This document shows positions 22,301 through 36,397 of a stretch of 64,000 nucleotides of DNA, piece by piece. This stretch comes from Megaustenia siamemsis. Taxonomy: Eukaryota; Mollusca; Gastropoda; Stylommatophora; Ariophantidae. The stretch is taken from assembly GCA_032433765.1 (NCBI GenBank), contig JAVIAB010000156.1:86362269-86426268 (forward strand), written 5' to 3'. Position numbers and translations under genes: made by a program. Under the pieces are notes generated by a model. The model was not told the DNA's origin, searched no databases, and saw only the letters and a program-made list of their open reading frames with translations. Numbering within the stretch: the stretch's first letter is position 1; each line of letters opens with the position of its first letter.

Positions 22301-25300
22301 GTGTAAGAATTGATGTAGAGTTGACAAGAGAGAGAGTGAGTGCAAGAATGGATGTAGAGTTGACAAGGAGGAGAGAGTGAGTGCAAGAATTGATGTAGAG
22401 ATGACAAGAGAGAGAGAGAGAGTGTGTGCAAGAATTGATGTAGAGTTGACAAGAGAGAGAGTGCGTGCAAGAACTGATGTAGAGTTGACAAGAGAGAGAG
22501 AGTGTGCAAGAATTTATGTATAGTTGACAAGAGAGAGAGTGAGTGCAAGAATTGATGTAGAGTTGACAAGAGAGAGAGAGAGAGTGTGTAAGAATTGATG
22601 AAGAGTTGACAAGGAAGAGAGAGTGAGTGCAAGAATTGATGTAGAGTTGACAAGAGAGAGAGAGTGAGTGCAAGAATTGATGTAGAGTTGACATGAGAGA
22701 GAGTGTGTAAGAATTGATGTAAAGTTGACAAGAGAGAGAGAGAGAGAGTAAGAATTGATGTAGAGTTGACAAGAGAGAGAGAGAGAGAGAGAGAGAGTGT
22801 GTAAGAATTGATGTAGAGTTGACAAGAGAGAGAGAGAGAGAGAGTGTAAGAATTGATGTAGAGTTGACAAGAGAGAGAGAGTGTGTAAGAATTGATGTAG
22901 AGTTGGCAAGAGAGAGAGAGAGAGTGAGAGTGTGTAAGAATTGATGTAGAGTTGACAAGAGAGAGAGAGTGTGCAAGAATTGATGTAGAGTTGACAAGAG
23001 AGAGTGAGTGTGCAAGAATTGATGTAGATTTGACAAGAGAGAGAAAGAGTGCAAGAATTGATGTAGAGTTGACAAGAGAGAGAGAGAGAGTGTGTGTAAG
23101 AATTGATGTAGAGTTGACAAGAGAGAGAGAGTGTGTAAGAATTGATGTAGAGTTGACAAGAGAGAGAGAGTGTGTAAGAATTGATGTAGAGTTGACAAGA
23201 GAGAGAGAGTGTGTGCAAGAATTGATGTAGAGTTGACAAGAGAGAGAGAGTGTGTGAAAGAATTGATGTAGAGTTGACAAGCGAGAGAAAGAGTGCAAGA
23301 ATTGATGTAGAGTTGACAAGAGAGAGAGAGAGAGTGCAAGAATTGATGTAGAGTTGACAAGAGAGAGAGAGTGCAAGAATTGATGTAGAGTTGACAAGAG
23401 AGAGAGAGTGCAAGAATTGATGTAGAATTGACAAGAGTGAGAGTGTGCAAGAATTGATGTAGAGTTGACAAGAGAGAGAGAGAGAGAGTGCAAGAATTGA
23501 TGTAGAGTTGACAAGAGAGAGAGAGTGTGTGCAAGAATTGATGTAGAGTTGACAAGTGAGAGAGAGAGTGTGCAAGAATTGATGTAGAGTTGACAAGAGA
23601 GAAAGAGTGTGCAAGAATTGATGTAGAGTTGACAAGAGAGAGAGTGTGCAAGAATTGATGTATAGTTGACAAGAGAGAGAGAGAGAGAGAGAGAAAGTGT
23701 GTGGAACAATTGATATAGAGTTGACAAGAGAGAGAGTGTGTGTGTGTGAAGAATTGATGTAGAGTTGACAAGAGAGAGAAAGAGTGTGCAAGAATTGATG
23801 TAGAGTTGACAAGAGAGAGAGAGAGTATGCAAGAATTGATGTAGAGTTGACAAGAGAGAGAGAGTGTGCAAGAATTGATGTAGAGTTGACAAGAGAGAGA
23901 GAGTGAGTGCAAGAATTGATGTAGAGTTGACAAGAGAGAGTGTGCAAGAATTGATGAAGAGTTGACAAGAGAGAGAGAGAGAGATAGTAAGAATTGATGT
24001 AGAGTTGACAAGAGAGAAAGAGTGTGCAAGAATTGATGCAGAGTTGACAAGAGAGAGAGTATGCAAGAATTGATGTAGAGTTGACAATAGAGAGAGTGTG
24101 CAAGAATTGATGAAGAGTTGACAAGAGAGAGAGAGTGCAAGGATTGATGAAGAGTTGACAAGAGATAGAGAGAGAGAGAGTAAGAATTGATGTAGAGTTG
24201 ACAACAGAGAGAGAGTGTGCAAGAATTGATTTAGAATTGACAAGAGAGAGAGAGAGAGTGTGTAAGAATTGATGTACAGTTGGCTAGAGAGAGAGAGAGA
24301 GAGAGAGTGCAAGAATTGATGAAGAGTTGACAAGAGAGAGAGAGAGAGTAAGAATTGATGTAGAGTTGACAAGAGAGAGAGTGTGCAAGAATTGATGTAG
24401 AGTTGACCAGAGAGAATGTGCAAAGATTGATGAAGAGTTGACAAGAGAGAGAGAGAGAGAGTAAGAATTGATGTAGAGTTGACAAGAGAGAGAGAGTGTG
24501 CAAGAATTGATTTAGAGTTGACAAGAGAGAGAGAGAGAGTGTGTGTAAGAATTGATGTAGAGTTGGCTAGAGAAAGAGAGAGAGAGAGTGCAAGAATTGA
24601 TGAAGAGTTGACAAGAGAGAGAGAGAGAGTAAGAATTGATGTAGAGTTGACAAGAGAGAGAGAGTGTGCAAGAATTGATGAAGAGTTGACAAGAGAGAGA
24701 GAGAGAGAGTAAGAATTGATGTAGAGTTGACAAGAGAGAGAGAGTGTGCAAGAATTGATGAAGAGTTTACAAGAGAGAGAGAGAGAGAGTGTGTGTGAAG
24801 ATTTGATGTAGAGTTGACAAGAAAGAAAGAGTGTAAGAATTGATGTAGAGTTGACAAAAGAGAGAGAGAGAGTGTAAGAATTGATGTAGAGTTGACAAGA
24901 GAGAGAGTGTAAGAATTGATGATGAGTTGACAAGAGAGAGAGAGTGTGCAAGAATTGATGTAGAGTTGACAAGAGAGAGAGTGTGTGTAAGAATTGATGT
25001 AGAGTTGACAAGAGAGAGAGAGTGTGTAAGAACTGATGTAGAGTTGACAAGAGAGAGAGTGTGTGTAAGAATTGATGTAGAGTTGACAAGAGAGAGAGTG
25101 TAAGAATTGATGTAGAGTTGACAAGAGAGAGAGTGAGTGCAAGAATGGATGTAGAGTTGACAAGGAGGAGAGAGTGAGTGCAAGAATTGATGTAGAGATG
25201 ACAAGAGAGAGAGAGAGAGTGTGTGCAAGAATTGATGTAGAGTTGACAAGAGAGAGAGTGCGTGCAAGAACTGATGTAGAGTTGACAAGAGAGAGAGAGT

Positions 25301-27899
25301 GTGCAAGAATTTATGTATAGTTGACAAGAGAGAGAGTGAGTGCAAGAATTGATGTAGAGTTGACAAGAGAGAGAGAGAGTGTGTAAGAATTGATGAAGAG
25401 TTGACAAGGAAGAGAGAGTGAGTGCAAGAATTGATGTAGAGTTGACAAGAGAGAGAGAGTGAGTGCAAGAATTGATGTAGAGTTGACATGAGAGAGAGTG
25501 TGTAAGAATTGATGTAAAGTTGACAAGAGAGAGAGAGAGAGAGAGTAAGAATTGATGTAGAGTTGACAAGAGAGAGAGAGAGAGAGAGAGAGTGTAAGAA
25601 TTGATGTAGAGTTGACAAGAGAGAGAGAGAGAGTGTAAGAATTGATGTAGAGTTGACAAGAGAGAGAGAGAGTGTGTAAGAATTGATGTAGAGTTGGCAA
25701 GAGAGAGAGAGAGAGAGTGAGAGTGTGTAAGAATTGATGTAGAGTTGACAAGAGAGAGAGAGTGTGCAAGAATTGATGTAGAGTTGACAAGAGAGAGTGA
25801 GTGTGCAAGAATTGATGTAGATTTGACAAGAGAGAGAAAGAGTGCAAGAATTGATGTAGAGTTGACAAGAGAGAGAGAGAGAGTGTGTGTAAGAATTGAT
25901 GTAGAGATGACAAGAGAGAGAGAGTGTGTAAGAATTGATGTAGAGTTGACAAGAGAGAGAGAGTGTGTGCAAGAATTGATGTAGAGTTGACAAGAGAGAG
26001 AGAGTGTGTGCAAGAATTGATGTAGAGTTGACATCCGAGAGAAAGAGTGCAAGAATTGATGTAGAGTTGACAAGAGAGAGAGAGAGAGTGCAAGAATTGA
26101 TGTAGAGTTGACAAGAGAGAGAGAGTGCAAGAATTGATGTAGAGTTGACAAGAGAGAGAGAGTGCAAGAATTGATGTAGAATTGACAAGAGTGAGAGTGT
26201 GCAAGAATTGATGTAGATTTGACAAGAGAGAGAGAGAGAGAGTGCAAGAATTGATGTAGAGTTGACAAGAGAGAGAGAGTGTGTGCAAGAATTGATGTAG
26301 AGTTGACAAGTGAGAGAGAGAGTGTGCAAGAATTGATGTAGAGTTGACAAGAGAGAAAGAGTGTGCAAGAATTGATGTAGAGTTGACAAGAGAGAGAGTG
26401 TGCAAGAATTGATGTATAGTTGACAAGAGAGAGAGAGAGAGAGAGAAAGTGTGTGGAACAATTGATATAGAGTTGACAAGAGAGAGAGTGTGTGTGTGTG
26501 AAGAATTGATGTAGAGTTGACAAGAGAGAGAAAGAGTGTGCAAGAATTGATGTAGAGTTGACAAGAGAGAGAGAGAGTATGCAAGAATTGATGTAGAGTT
26601 GACAAGAGAGAGAGAGTGTGCAAGAATTGATGTAGAGTTGACAAGAGAGAGAGAGTGAGTGCAAGAATTGATGTAGAGTTGACAAGAGAGAGTGTGCAAG
26701 AATTGATGAAGAGTTGACAAGAGAGAGAGAGAGAGAGAGAGCGAGAGATAGTAAGAATTGATGTAGAGTTGACAAGAGAGAAAGAGTGTGCAAGAATTGA
26801 TGCAGAGTTGACAAGAGAGAGAGTATGCAAGAATTGATGTAGAGTTGACAATAGAGAGAGTGTGCAAGAATTGATGAAGAGTTGACAAGAGAGAGAGAGT
26901 GCAAGGATTGATGAAGAGTTGACAAGAGATAGAGAGAGAGAGAGAGTAAGAATTGATGTAGAGTTGACAACAGAGAGAGAGTGTGCAAGAATTGATTTAG
27001 AATTGACAAGAGAGAGAGAGAGAGAGTGTGTGTAAGAATTGATGTACAGTTGGCTAGAGAGAGAGAGAGAGAGAGAGAGTGCAAGAATTGATGAAGAGTT
27101 GACAAGAGAGAGAGAGAGAGTAATAATTGATGTAGAGTTGACAAGAGAGAGAGTGTGCAAGAATTGATGTAGAGTTGACCAGAGAGAATGTGCAAAGATT
27201 GATGAAGAGTTGACAAGAGAGAGAGAGAGAGAGTAAGAATTGATGTAGAGTTGACAAGAGAGAGAGAGTGTGCAAGAATTGATTTAGAGTTGACAAGAGA
27301 GAGAGAGAGAGAGAGTGTGTAAGAATTGATGTAGAGTTGGCTAGAGAGAGAGAGAGAGAGTGCAAGAATTGATGAAGAGTTGACAAGAGAGAGAGAGAGA
27401 GTAAGAATTGATGTAGAGTTGACAAGAGAGAGAGAGTGTGCAAGAATTGATGAAGAGTTGACAAGAGAGAGAGAGAGAGTAAGAATTGATGTAGAGTTGA
27501 CAAGAGAGAGAGAGAGTGTGCAAGAATTGATGAAGAGTTTACAAGAGAGAGAGAGAGAGAGTGTGTGTGAAGATTTGATGTAGAGTTGACAAGAAAGAAA
27601 GAGTGTAAGAATTGATGTAGAGTTGACAAAAGAGAGAGAGAGAGAGTGTAAGAATTGATGTAGAGTTGACAAGAGAGAGAGTGTAAGAATTGATGATGAG
27701 TTGACAAGAGAGAGAGAGTGTGCAAGAATTGATGTAGAGTTGACAAGAGAGAGAGTGTGTGTAAGAATTGATGTAGAGTTGACAAGAGAGAGAGAGTGTG
27801 TAAGAACTGATGTAGAGTTGACAAGAGAGAGAGTGTGTGTAAGAATTGATGTAGAGTTGACAAGAGAGAGAGTGTAAGAATTGATGTAGAGTTGACAAG

Positions 27900-29045
27900 A
27901 GAGAGAGAGAGAGTGCAAGAATTGATGTAGAGTTGACAAGTAAGAGAGAGAGAGTGAGTGCAAGAATTGATGTAGAGTTGACAAGAGAGAGAGAGAGAGT
28001 GTGTGTGTAAGAATTGATGTAGAGTTGACAAGAGAGAGAGAGAGTGTTTGAAGATTTGATGTAGAGTTAACAAGAGAGAGAGAGAGAGAGAGTGAGTGCA
28101 AGAATTGATGTAGATTTGACAAGACAGAGAGAGTGTGTGTGTGTAAGAATTTATGTAGAGTTGACAAGAGAGAGAGAGAGAGAGTGAGTGCAAGAATTGA
28201 TGAAGAGTTGACAAGAGAGAGAGTGTGTGCAAGAATTGATGTAGAGTTGACAAGGTAGAGAGAGTGTGTGTGCAAGAATTGATGTAGAGTTGACAAAAGA
28301 GAGAGGGTGTGCAAGAATTGATGTAGAGTTGATAAGAGAGAGAGAGAGTGTGCAAGAATTGATGTAGAGTTGACAAGAGATAGAGAGCGTGCAAGAATTG
28401 ATGTAGAGTTGACAAGAGAGAGTGTGTACAAGAATTGATGTAGAGTTTAAAGGAGAGAGTGTGTGCAAGAATTGATGTAGAATTGACAAGATAGAGAGAG
28501 TGAGTGCAAGAATTGATGTAGAGTTGACAAGAGAGAGAGAGAGAGAGTGTGTGTAAGAATTGATGTAGAGTTGACAAGAGAGAGAGAGAGAGAGTGTGTG
28601 TGTACAAGAACTGATGTAGAGTTTACATGAGAGAGTGTGTGCAAGAATTGATGTAGAGTTGACAAGTGAGAGAGAGAGAGTGTGTGTACAAGAATTGATG
28701 TAGAGTTTACATGAGAGAGTGTGTGCAAGAATTGATGTAGAGTTGACAAGAGAGAGAGAGAGAGAGTGTACAAGAATTGATGTAGAGTTGACAAGAGAGA
28801 GAGAGTGAGTGCAAGAATTGATGTAGAGTTGACAAGAGAGAGAGAGAGTGTGCAAGAATTGATGTAGAGTTGACAAGAGAGAGAGAGAGTGTGCAAGAAT
28901 TGATGTAGAGTCGACATGAGAGAGAGTGAGTGCAAGAATTGATGTAGAGTTGACAAGAGAGAGAGTGTGAAAGAATTGATGTAGAGTTGACCATAGAGAG
29001 AGTGTGAAAGAATTGATGTAGAGTTTACATGAGAGAGAGTGCGTG
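27900..29045. repeat. Type B higher-order block, copy 1
   Basis: Sub-block of the 17-kb array marked by AGATAGAGAGCGTGCAAG (about 28379), TTTACATGAGAGAGTGTG and GTTGACCATAG (28990). Related blocks occur at about 32220-33400 and 33890-35000. Confidence 0.8.
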
Positions 29046-32000
29046 CAAGAATTGATGAAGAGTTGACAAGAGAGAGAGAGAGAGTAAGAATTGATGTAGA
29101 GTTGACAAGAGAGAGAGAGTGTGCAAGAATTGATGAAGAGTTTACAAGAGAGAGAGAGAGAGTGTGTGTGAAGATTTGATGTAGAGTTGACAAGAAAGAA
29201 AGAGTGTAAGAATTGATGTAGAGTTGACAAAAGAGAGAGAGAGAGTGTAAGAATTGATGTAGAGTTGACAAGAGAGAGAGTGTAAGAATTGATGATGAGT
29301 TGACAAGAGAGAGAGAGTGTGCAAGAATTGATGTAGAGTTGACAAGAGAGAGAGTGTGTGTAAGAATTGATGTAGAGTTGACAAGAGAGAGAGAGTGTGT
29401 AAGAACTGATGTAGAGTTGACAAGAGAGAGAGTGTGTGTAAGAATTGATGTAGAGTTGACAAGAGAGAGAGTGTAAGAATTGATGTAGAGTGGACAAGAG
29501 AGAGAGTGAGTGCAAGAATGGATGTAGAGTTGACAAGGAGGAGAGAGTGAGTGCAAGAATTGATGTAGAGATGACAAGAGAGAGAGAGAGAGTGTGTGCA
29601 AGAATTGATGTAGAGTTGACAAGAGAGAGAGTGCGTGCAAGAACTGATGTAGAGTTGACAAGAGAGAGAGAGTGTGCAAGAATTTATGTATAGTTGACAA
29701 GAGAGAGAGTGAGTGCAAGAATTGATGTAGAGTTGACAAGAGAGAGAGAGAGTGTGTAAGAATTGATGAAGAGTTGACAAGGAAGAGAGAGTGAGTGCAA
29801 GAATTGATGTAGAGTTGACAAGAGAGAGAGAGTGAGTGCAAGAATTGATGTAGAGTTGACATGAGAGAGAGTGTGTAAGAATTGATGTAAAGTTGACAAG
29901 AGAGAGAGAGAGAGAGAGAGTAAGAATTGATGTAGAGTTGACAAGAGAGAGAGAGAGAGAGAGTGTGTAAGAATTGATGTAGAGTTGACAAGAGAGAGAG
30001 AGAGAGAGAGTGTAAGAATTGATGTAGAGTTGACAAGAGAGAGAGAGAGTGTGTAAGAATTGATGTAGAGTTGGCAAGAGAGAGAGAGAGAGAGTGAGAG
30101 TGTGTAAGAATTGATGTAGAGTTGACAAGAGAGAGAGAGTGTGCAAGAATTGATGTAGAGTTGACAAGAGAGAGTGAGTGTGCAAGAATTGATGTAGATT
30201 TGACAAGAGAGAGAAAGAGTGCAAGAATTGATGTAGAGTTGACAAGAGAGAGAGAGAGAGAGTGTGTAAGAATTGATGTAGAGTTGACAAGAGAGAGAGA
30301 GTGTGTAAGAATTGATGTAGAGTTGACAAGAGAGAGAGAGTGTGTGCAAGAATTGATGTAGAGTTGACAAGAGAGAGAGAGTGTGTGCAAGAATTGATGT
30401 AGAGTTGACAAGCGAGAGAAAGAGTGCAAGAATTGATGTAGAGTTGACAAGAGAGAGAGAGAGAGTGCAAGAATTGATGTAGAGTTGACAAGAGAGAGAG
30501 AGTGCAAGAATTGATGTAGAGTTGACAAGAGAGAGAGAGTGCAAGAATTGATGTAGAATTGACAAGAGAGAGAGTGTGCAAGAATTGATGTAGAGTTGAC
30601 AAGAGAGAGAGAGAGAGTGCAAGAATTGATGTAGAGTTGACAAGAGAGAGAGAGTGTGTGCAAGAATTGATGTAGAGTTGACAAGTGAGAGAGAGAGTGT
30701 GCAAGAATTGATGTAGAGTTGACAAGAGAGAAAGAGTGTGCAAGAATTGATGTAGAGTTGACAAGAGAGAGAGTGTGCAAGAATTGATGTATAGTTGACA
30801 AGAGAGAGAGAGAGAGAGAAAGTGTGTGGAACAATTGATATAGAGTTGACAAGAGAGAGAGTGTGTGTGTGTGAAGAATCGATGTAGAGTTGACAAGAGA
30901 GAGAAAGAGTGTGCAAGAATTGATGTAGAGTTGACAAGAGAGAGAGAGAGTATGCAAGAATTGATGTAGAGTTGACAAGAGAGAGAGAGTGTGCAAGAAT
31001 TGATGTAGAGTTGACAAGAGAGAGAGAGTGAGTGCAAGAATTGATGTAGAGTTGACAAGAGAGAGTGTGCAAGAATTGATGAAGAGTTGACAAGAGAGAG
31101 AGAGAGAGAGAGAGAGATAGTAAGAATTGATGTAGAGTTGACAAGAGAGAAAGAGTGTGCAAGAATTGATGCAGAGTTGACAAGAGAGAGAGTATGCAAG
31201 AATTGATGTAGAGTTGACAATAGAGAGAGTGTGCAAGAATTGATGAAGAGTTGACAAGAGAGAGAGAGTGCAAGGATTGATGAAGAGTTGACAAGAGATA
31301 GAGAGAGAGAGAGAGAGTAAGAATTGATGTAGAGTTGACAACAGAGAGAGAGTGTGCAAGAATTGATTTAGAATTGACAAGAGAGAGAGAGAGAGTGTGT
31401 AAGAATTGATGTACAGTTGGCTAGAGAGAGAGAGAGAGAGAGAGAGTGCAAGAATTGATGAAGAGTTGACAAGAGAGAGAGAGAGAGTAAGAATTGATGT
31501 AGAGTTGACAAGAGAGAGAGTGTGCAAGAATTGATGTAGAGTTGACCAGAGAGAATGTGCAAAGATTGATGAAGAGTTGACAAGAGAGAGAGAGAGAGAG
31601 TAAGAATTGATGTAGAGTTGACAAGAGAGAGAGAGTGTGCAAGAATTGATTTAGAGTTGACAAGAGAGAGAGAGAGAGAGAGAGAGTGCAAGAATTGATG
31701 AAGAGTTGACAAGAGAGAGAGAGAGAGTAAGAATTGATGTAGAGTTGACAAGAGAGAGAGAGTGTGCAAGAATTGATGAAGAGTTGACAAGAGAGAGAGA
31801 GAGAGTAAGAATTGATGTAGAGTTGACAAGAGAGAGAGAGAGTGTGCAAGAATTGATGAAGAGTTTACAAAAGAGAGAGAGAGAGAGTGTGTGTGAAGAT
31901 TTGATGTAGAGTTGACAAGAAAGAAAGAGTGTAAGAATTGATGTAGAGTTGACAAAAGAGAGAGAGAGAGTGTAAGAATTGATGTAGAGTTGACAAGAGA

Positions 32001-32219
32001 GAGAGTGTAAGAATTGATGATGAGTTGACAAGAGAGAGAGAGTGTGCAAGAATTGATGTAGAGTTGACAAGAGAGAGAGTGTGTGTAAGAATTGATGTAG
32101 AGTTGACAAGAGAGAGAGAGTGTGTAAGAACTGATGTAGAGTTGACAAGAGAGAGAGTGTGTGTAAGAATTGATGTAGAGTTGACAAGAGAGAGAGTGTA
32201 AGAATTGATGTAGAGTTGA

Positions 32220-33400
32220 CAAGAGAGAGAGAGAGAGAGTGCAAGAATTGATGTAGAGTTGACAAGTAAGAGAGAGAGAGTGAGTGCAAGAATTGATGTA
32301 GAGTTGACAAGAGAGAGAGAGAGAGTGTGTGTGTAAGAATTGATGTAGAGTTGACAAGAGAGAGAGAGAGTGTTTGAAGAATTGATGTAGAGTTAACAAG
32401 AGAGAGAGAGAGAGAGAGAGTGAGTGCAAGAATTGATGTAGATTTGACAAGACAGAGAGAGTGTGTGTGTGTAAGAATTTATGTAGAGTTGACAAGAGAG
32501 AGAGAGAGAGAGAGTGAGTGCAAGAATTGATGAAGAGTTGACAAGAGAGAGAGTGTGTGCAAGAATTGATGTAGAGTTGACAAGGTAGAGAGAGTGTGTG
32601 TGCAAGAATTGATGTAGAGTTGACAAAAGAGAGAGGGTGTGCAAGAATTGATGTAGAGTTGATAAGAGAGAGAGAGAGTGTGCAAGAATTGATGTAGAGT
32701 TGACAAGAGATAGAGAGCGTGCAAGAATTGATGTAGAGTTGACAACAGAGAGTGTGTACAAGAATTGATGTAGAGTTTAAAGGAGAGAGTGTGTGCAAGA
32801 ATTGATGTAGAATTGACAAGATAGAGAGAGTGAGTGCAAGAATTGATGTAGAGTTGACAAGAGAGAGAGAGAGAGAGTGTGTGTAAGAATTGATGTAGAG
32901 TTGACAAGAGAGAGAGAGAGAGAGAGAGAGTGTGTGTACAAGAACTGATGTAGAGTTTACATGAGAGAGTGTGTGCAAGAATTGATGTAGAGTTGACAAG
33001 TGAGAGAGAGAGAGTGTGTGTACAAGAATTGATGTAGAGTTTACATGAGAGAGTGTGTGCAAGAATTGATGTAGAGTTGACAAGAGAGAGAGAGAGAGTG
33101 TACAAGAATTGATGTAGAGTTGACAAGAGAGAGAGAGTGAGTGCAAGAATTGATGTAGAGTTGACAAGAGAGAGAGAGAGTGTGCAAGAATTGATGTAGA
33201 GTTGACAAGAGAGAGAGAGAGAGTGTGCAAGAATTGATGTAGAGTCGACATGAGAGAGAGTGAGTGCAAGAATTGATGTAGAGTTGACAAGAGAGAGAGT
33301 GTGAAAGAATTGATGTAGAGTTGACCATAGAGAGAGTGTGAAAGAATTGATGTAGAGTTTACATGAGAGAGAGTCAGTGCAAGAATTGATGTAGAGCTGA
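32220..33400. repeat. Type B higher-order block, copy 2
   Basis: Same ordered variants as 27900-29045, including AGATAGAGAGCGTGCAAG near 32708 and GTTGACCATAG near 33323. The offset to copy 1 is about 4.33 kb. Confidence 0.8.
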
Positions 33401-33889
33401 CAAGAGAGAGAGTGTGCAAGAATTGATGTAGAGTTGACAAGAGAGAGAGTGTACAAGAATTGATGTAGAGTTGACAAGAGAGAGAGTGTGAAAGAATTGA
33501 TGAAGAGTTGACAAGAGATAGAGAGAGAGAGAGAGAGAGAGTAAGAATTGATGTAGAGTTGACAAGAGAGAGAGTGTGCAAGAATTGATGTAGAGTTGAC
33601 CAGAGAGAATGTGCAAAGATTGATGAAGAGTTGACAAGAGAGAGAGAGAGAGTAAGAATTGATGTAGAGTTGACAAGAGAGAGAGAGTGTGCAAGAATTG
33701 ATTTAGAGTTGACAAGAGAGAGAGAGAGAGAGTGTGTAAGAATTGATGTAGAGTTGGCTAGAGAGAGAGAGAGAGAGAGTGCAAGAATTGATGAAGAGTT
33801 GACAAGAGAGAGAGAGAGAGAGTAAGAATTGATGTAGAGTTGACAAGAGAGAGAGAGTGTGCAAGAATTGATGAAGAGTTGACAAGTAA

Positions 33890-35000
33890 GAGAGAGAGAG
33901 TGAGTGCAAGAATTGATGTAGAGTTGACAAGAGAGAGAGAGAGAGAGTGTGTGTGTAAGAATTGATGTAGAGTTGACAAGAGAGAGAGAGAGTGTTTGAA
34001 GAATTGATGTAGAGTTAACAAGAGAGAGAGAGAGAGAGAGAGTGAGTGCAAGAATTGATGTAGATTTGACAAGACAGAGAGAGTGTGTGTGCGTAAGAAT
34101 TTATGTAGAGTTGACAAGAGAGAGAGAGAGAGTGAGTGCAAGAATTGATGAAGAGTTGACAAGAGGGAGAGTGTGTGCAAGAATTGATGTAGAGTTGACA
34201 AGGTAGAGAGAGTGTGTGTGCAAGAATTGATGTAGAGTTGACAAAAGAGAGAGGGTGTGCAAGAATTGATGTAGAGTTGATAAGAGAGAGAGAGAGTGTG
34301 CAAGAATTGATGTAGAGTTGACAAGAGATAGAGAGCGTGCAAGAATTGATGTAGAGTTGACAAGAGAGAGTGTGTACAAGAATTGATGTAGAGTTTAAAG
34401 GAGAAAGTGTGTGCAAGAATTGATGTAGAATTGACAAGATAGAGAGAGTGAGTGCAAGAATTGATGTAGAGTTGACAAGAGAGAGAGAGAGAGAGTGTGT
34501 GTAAGAATTGATGTAGAGTTGACAAGAGAGAGAGAGAGAGAGAGAGAGTGTGTGTACAAGAACTGATGTAGAGTTTACATGAGAGAGTGTGTGCAAGAAT
34601 TGATGTAGAGTTGACAAGTGAGAGAGAGAGAGAGTGTGTGTACAAGAATTGATGTAGAGTTTACATGAGAGAGTGTGTGCAAGAATTGATGTAGAGTTGA
34701 CAAGAGAGAGAGAGAGAGAGTGTACAAGAAATGATGTAGAGTTGACAAGAGAGAGAGAGTGAGTGCAAGAATTGATGTAGAGTTGACAAGAGAGAGAGAG
34801 AGTGTGTGCAAGAATTGATGTAGAGTTGACAAGAGAGAGAGAGAGAGTGTGCAAGAATTGATGTAGAGTCGACATGAGAGAGAGTGAGTGCAAGAATTGA
34901 TGTAGAGTTGACAAGAGAGAGAGTGTGAAAGAATTGATGTAGAGTTGACCATAGAGAGAGTGTGAAAGAATTGATGTAGAGTTTACATGAGAGAGAGTCA
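33890..35000. repeat. Type B higher-order block, copy 3
   Basis: Third copy of the type B variant order (AGATAGAGAGCGTGCAAG near 34326, GTTGACCATAG near 34948), offset about 1.62 kb from copy 2. A short type A piece (about 33490-33885) separates copies 2 and 3. Downstream, at 35000-36500, monomers show no clear higher-order register. Confidence 0.8.
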
Positions 35001-35946
35001 GTGCAACAATTGATGTAGAGTTGACAAGAGAGAGAGTGAGTGCAAGAATTGATGTAGAGCTGACAAGAGAGAGAGTGTGCAAGAATTGATGTAGAGTTGA
35101 CAAGAGAGAGAGTGTACAAGAATTGATGTAGAGTTGACAAGAGAGAGAGTGTGAAAGAATTGATGTAGAGTTGACATGGGAAAGAGAGTGTGCAAGAATT
35201 GATGTAGAGTTGACAAGAGAGAGAGTGTGCAGGAATTGATGTAGAGTTGACAAGAGAGAGAGAGAGTGTACAAGAATTGATGTAGAGTTGACAAGAGAGA
35301 GAGTGTGCAAAAATTGATGTAGAGTTGACAAGAGAGAGAGAGTGTGTGTGCAAGAATTGATGTAGAGTTGACAAGAGAGAGAGAGAGAGAGAGAGAGTGT
35401 GTGACGAATTGATGTAGAGTTGACAAGAGAGAGAGAGAGTGTGCAAGAATTGATGTAGAGTTGACAAGAGAGAGAGAGAGAGAGAGAGAGAGTATGCAAG
35501 AATTGATGTAGAGTTGACAAGAGAGAGAGAGAGAGTGTGCAGGAATTGATGTAGAGTTGACAAGAGATAGAGAGTGTACAAGAATTGATGTAGAGTTGAC
35601 AAGAGAGAGAGTGTGCAAGAATTGATGTAGAGTTGACAAGAGAGAGAGAGTGTGTGCAAGAATTGATGTAGAGTTGACAAGAGAGAGAGAGTGTGTGTGA
35701 AGAATTGATGTAGAGTTGACAAGAGAGAGAGAGAGTGTGCAAGAATTGATGTAGAGTTGACAAGAGAGAGAGTGTGTGCAAGAATTGATGTAGAGTTGAC
35801 AAGAGAGAGTGTGCAAGAATTGATGAAGAGTTGACAAGAGAGAGATAGTGTGCAAGAATTGATGTAGAGTTGACAAGAGAGAGAGTGTGCAAGAATTGAT
35901 GTAGAGTTGACAAGAGAGAGAGTGTGAAAGAATTGATGTAGAGTTG

Positions 35947-35985
<39 letters not shown>

Positions 35986-36366
35986 CAATAATTGATGTAG
36001 AGTTAACAAGAGAGAGAGAGTGTGTGTGCAAGAATTGATGTAGAGTTGACAAGAGAGAGAGTGTGTGCAAGAATTGATGTAGAGTTGACAAGAGAGAGAG
36101 AGAAATTTGCAAGAATTGATGTAGAGTTGACAAGAGAGAGAGAGAGAGAGAGTGCAAGAATTGATGTAGAGTTGACAAGAGAGAGAGAGAGTGCAAGAAT
36201 TGATGTAGAGTTGACAAGAGAGAGAGAGTGTGCAAGAATTGATGTAGAGTTGACAAGAGAGAGAGTGTGCAAGAATTGATGTAGAGTTGACAAGAGAGAG
36301 AGTGTGCAAGAATTGTTGTAGAGTTGACAAGAGAGAGAGAAATTTGCAAGAATTGATGTAGGGTTG

Positions 36367-36397
<31 letters not shown>

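Noticed and set aside
21970..28431. 2153-codon minus ORF
   Set aside because: It is translation of the ~37-bp satellite. The other two minus frames are equally open, and frame switches follow the variable (GA)n length.
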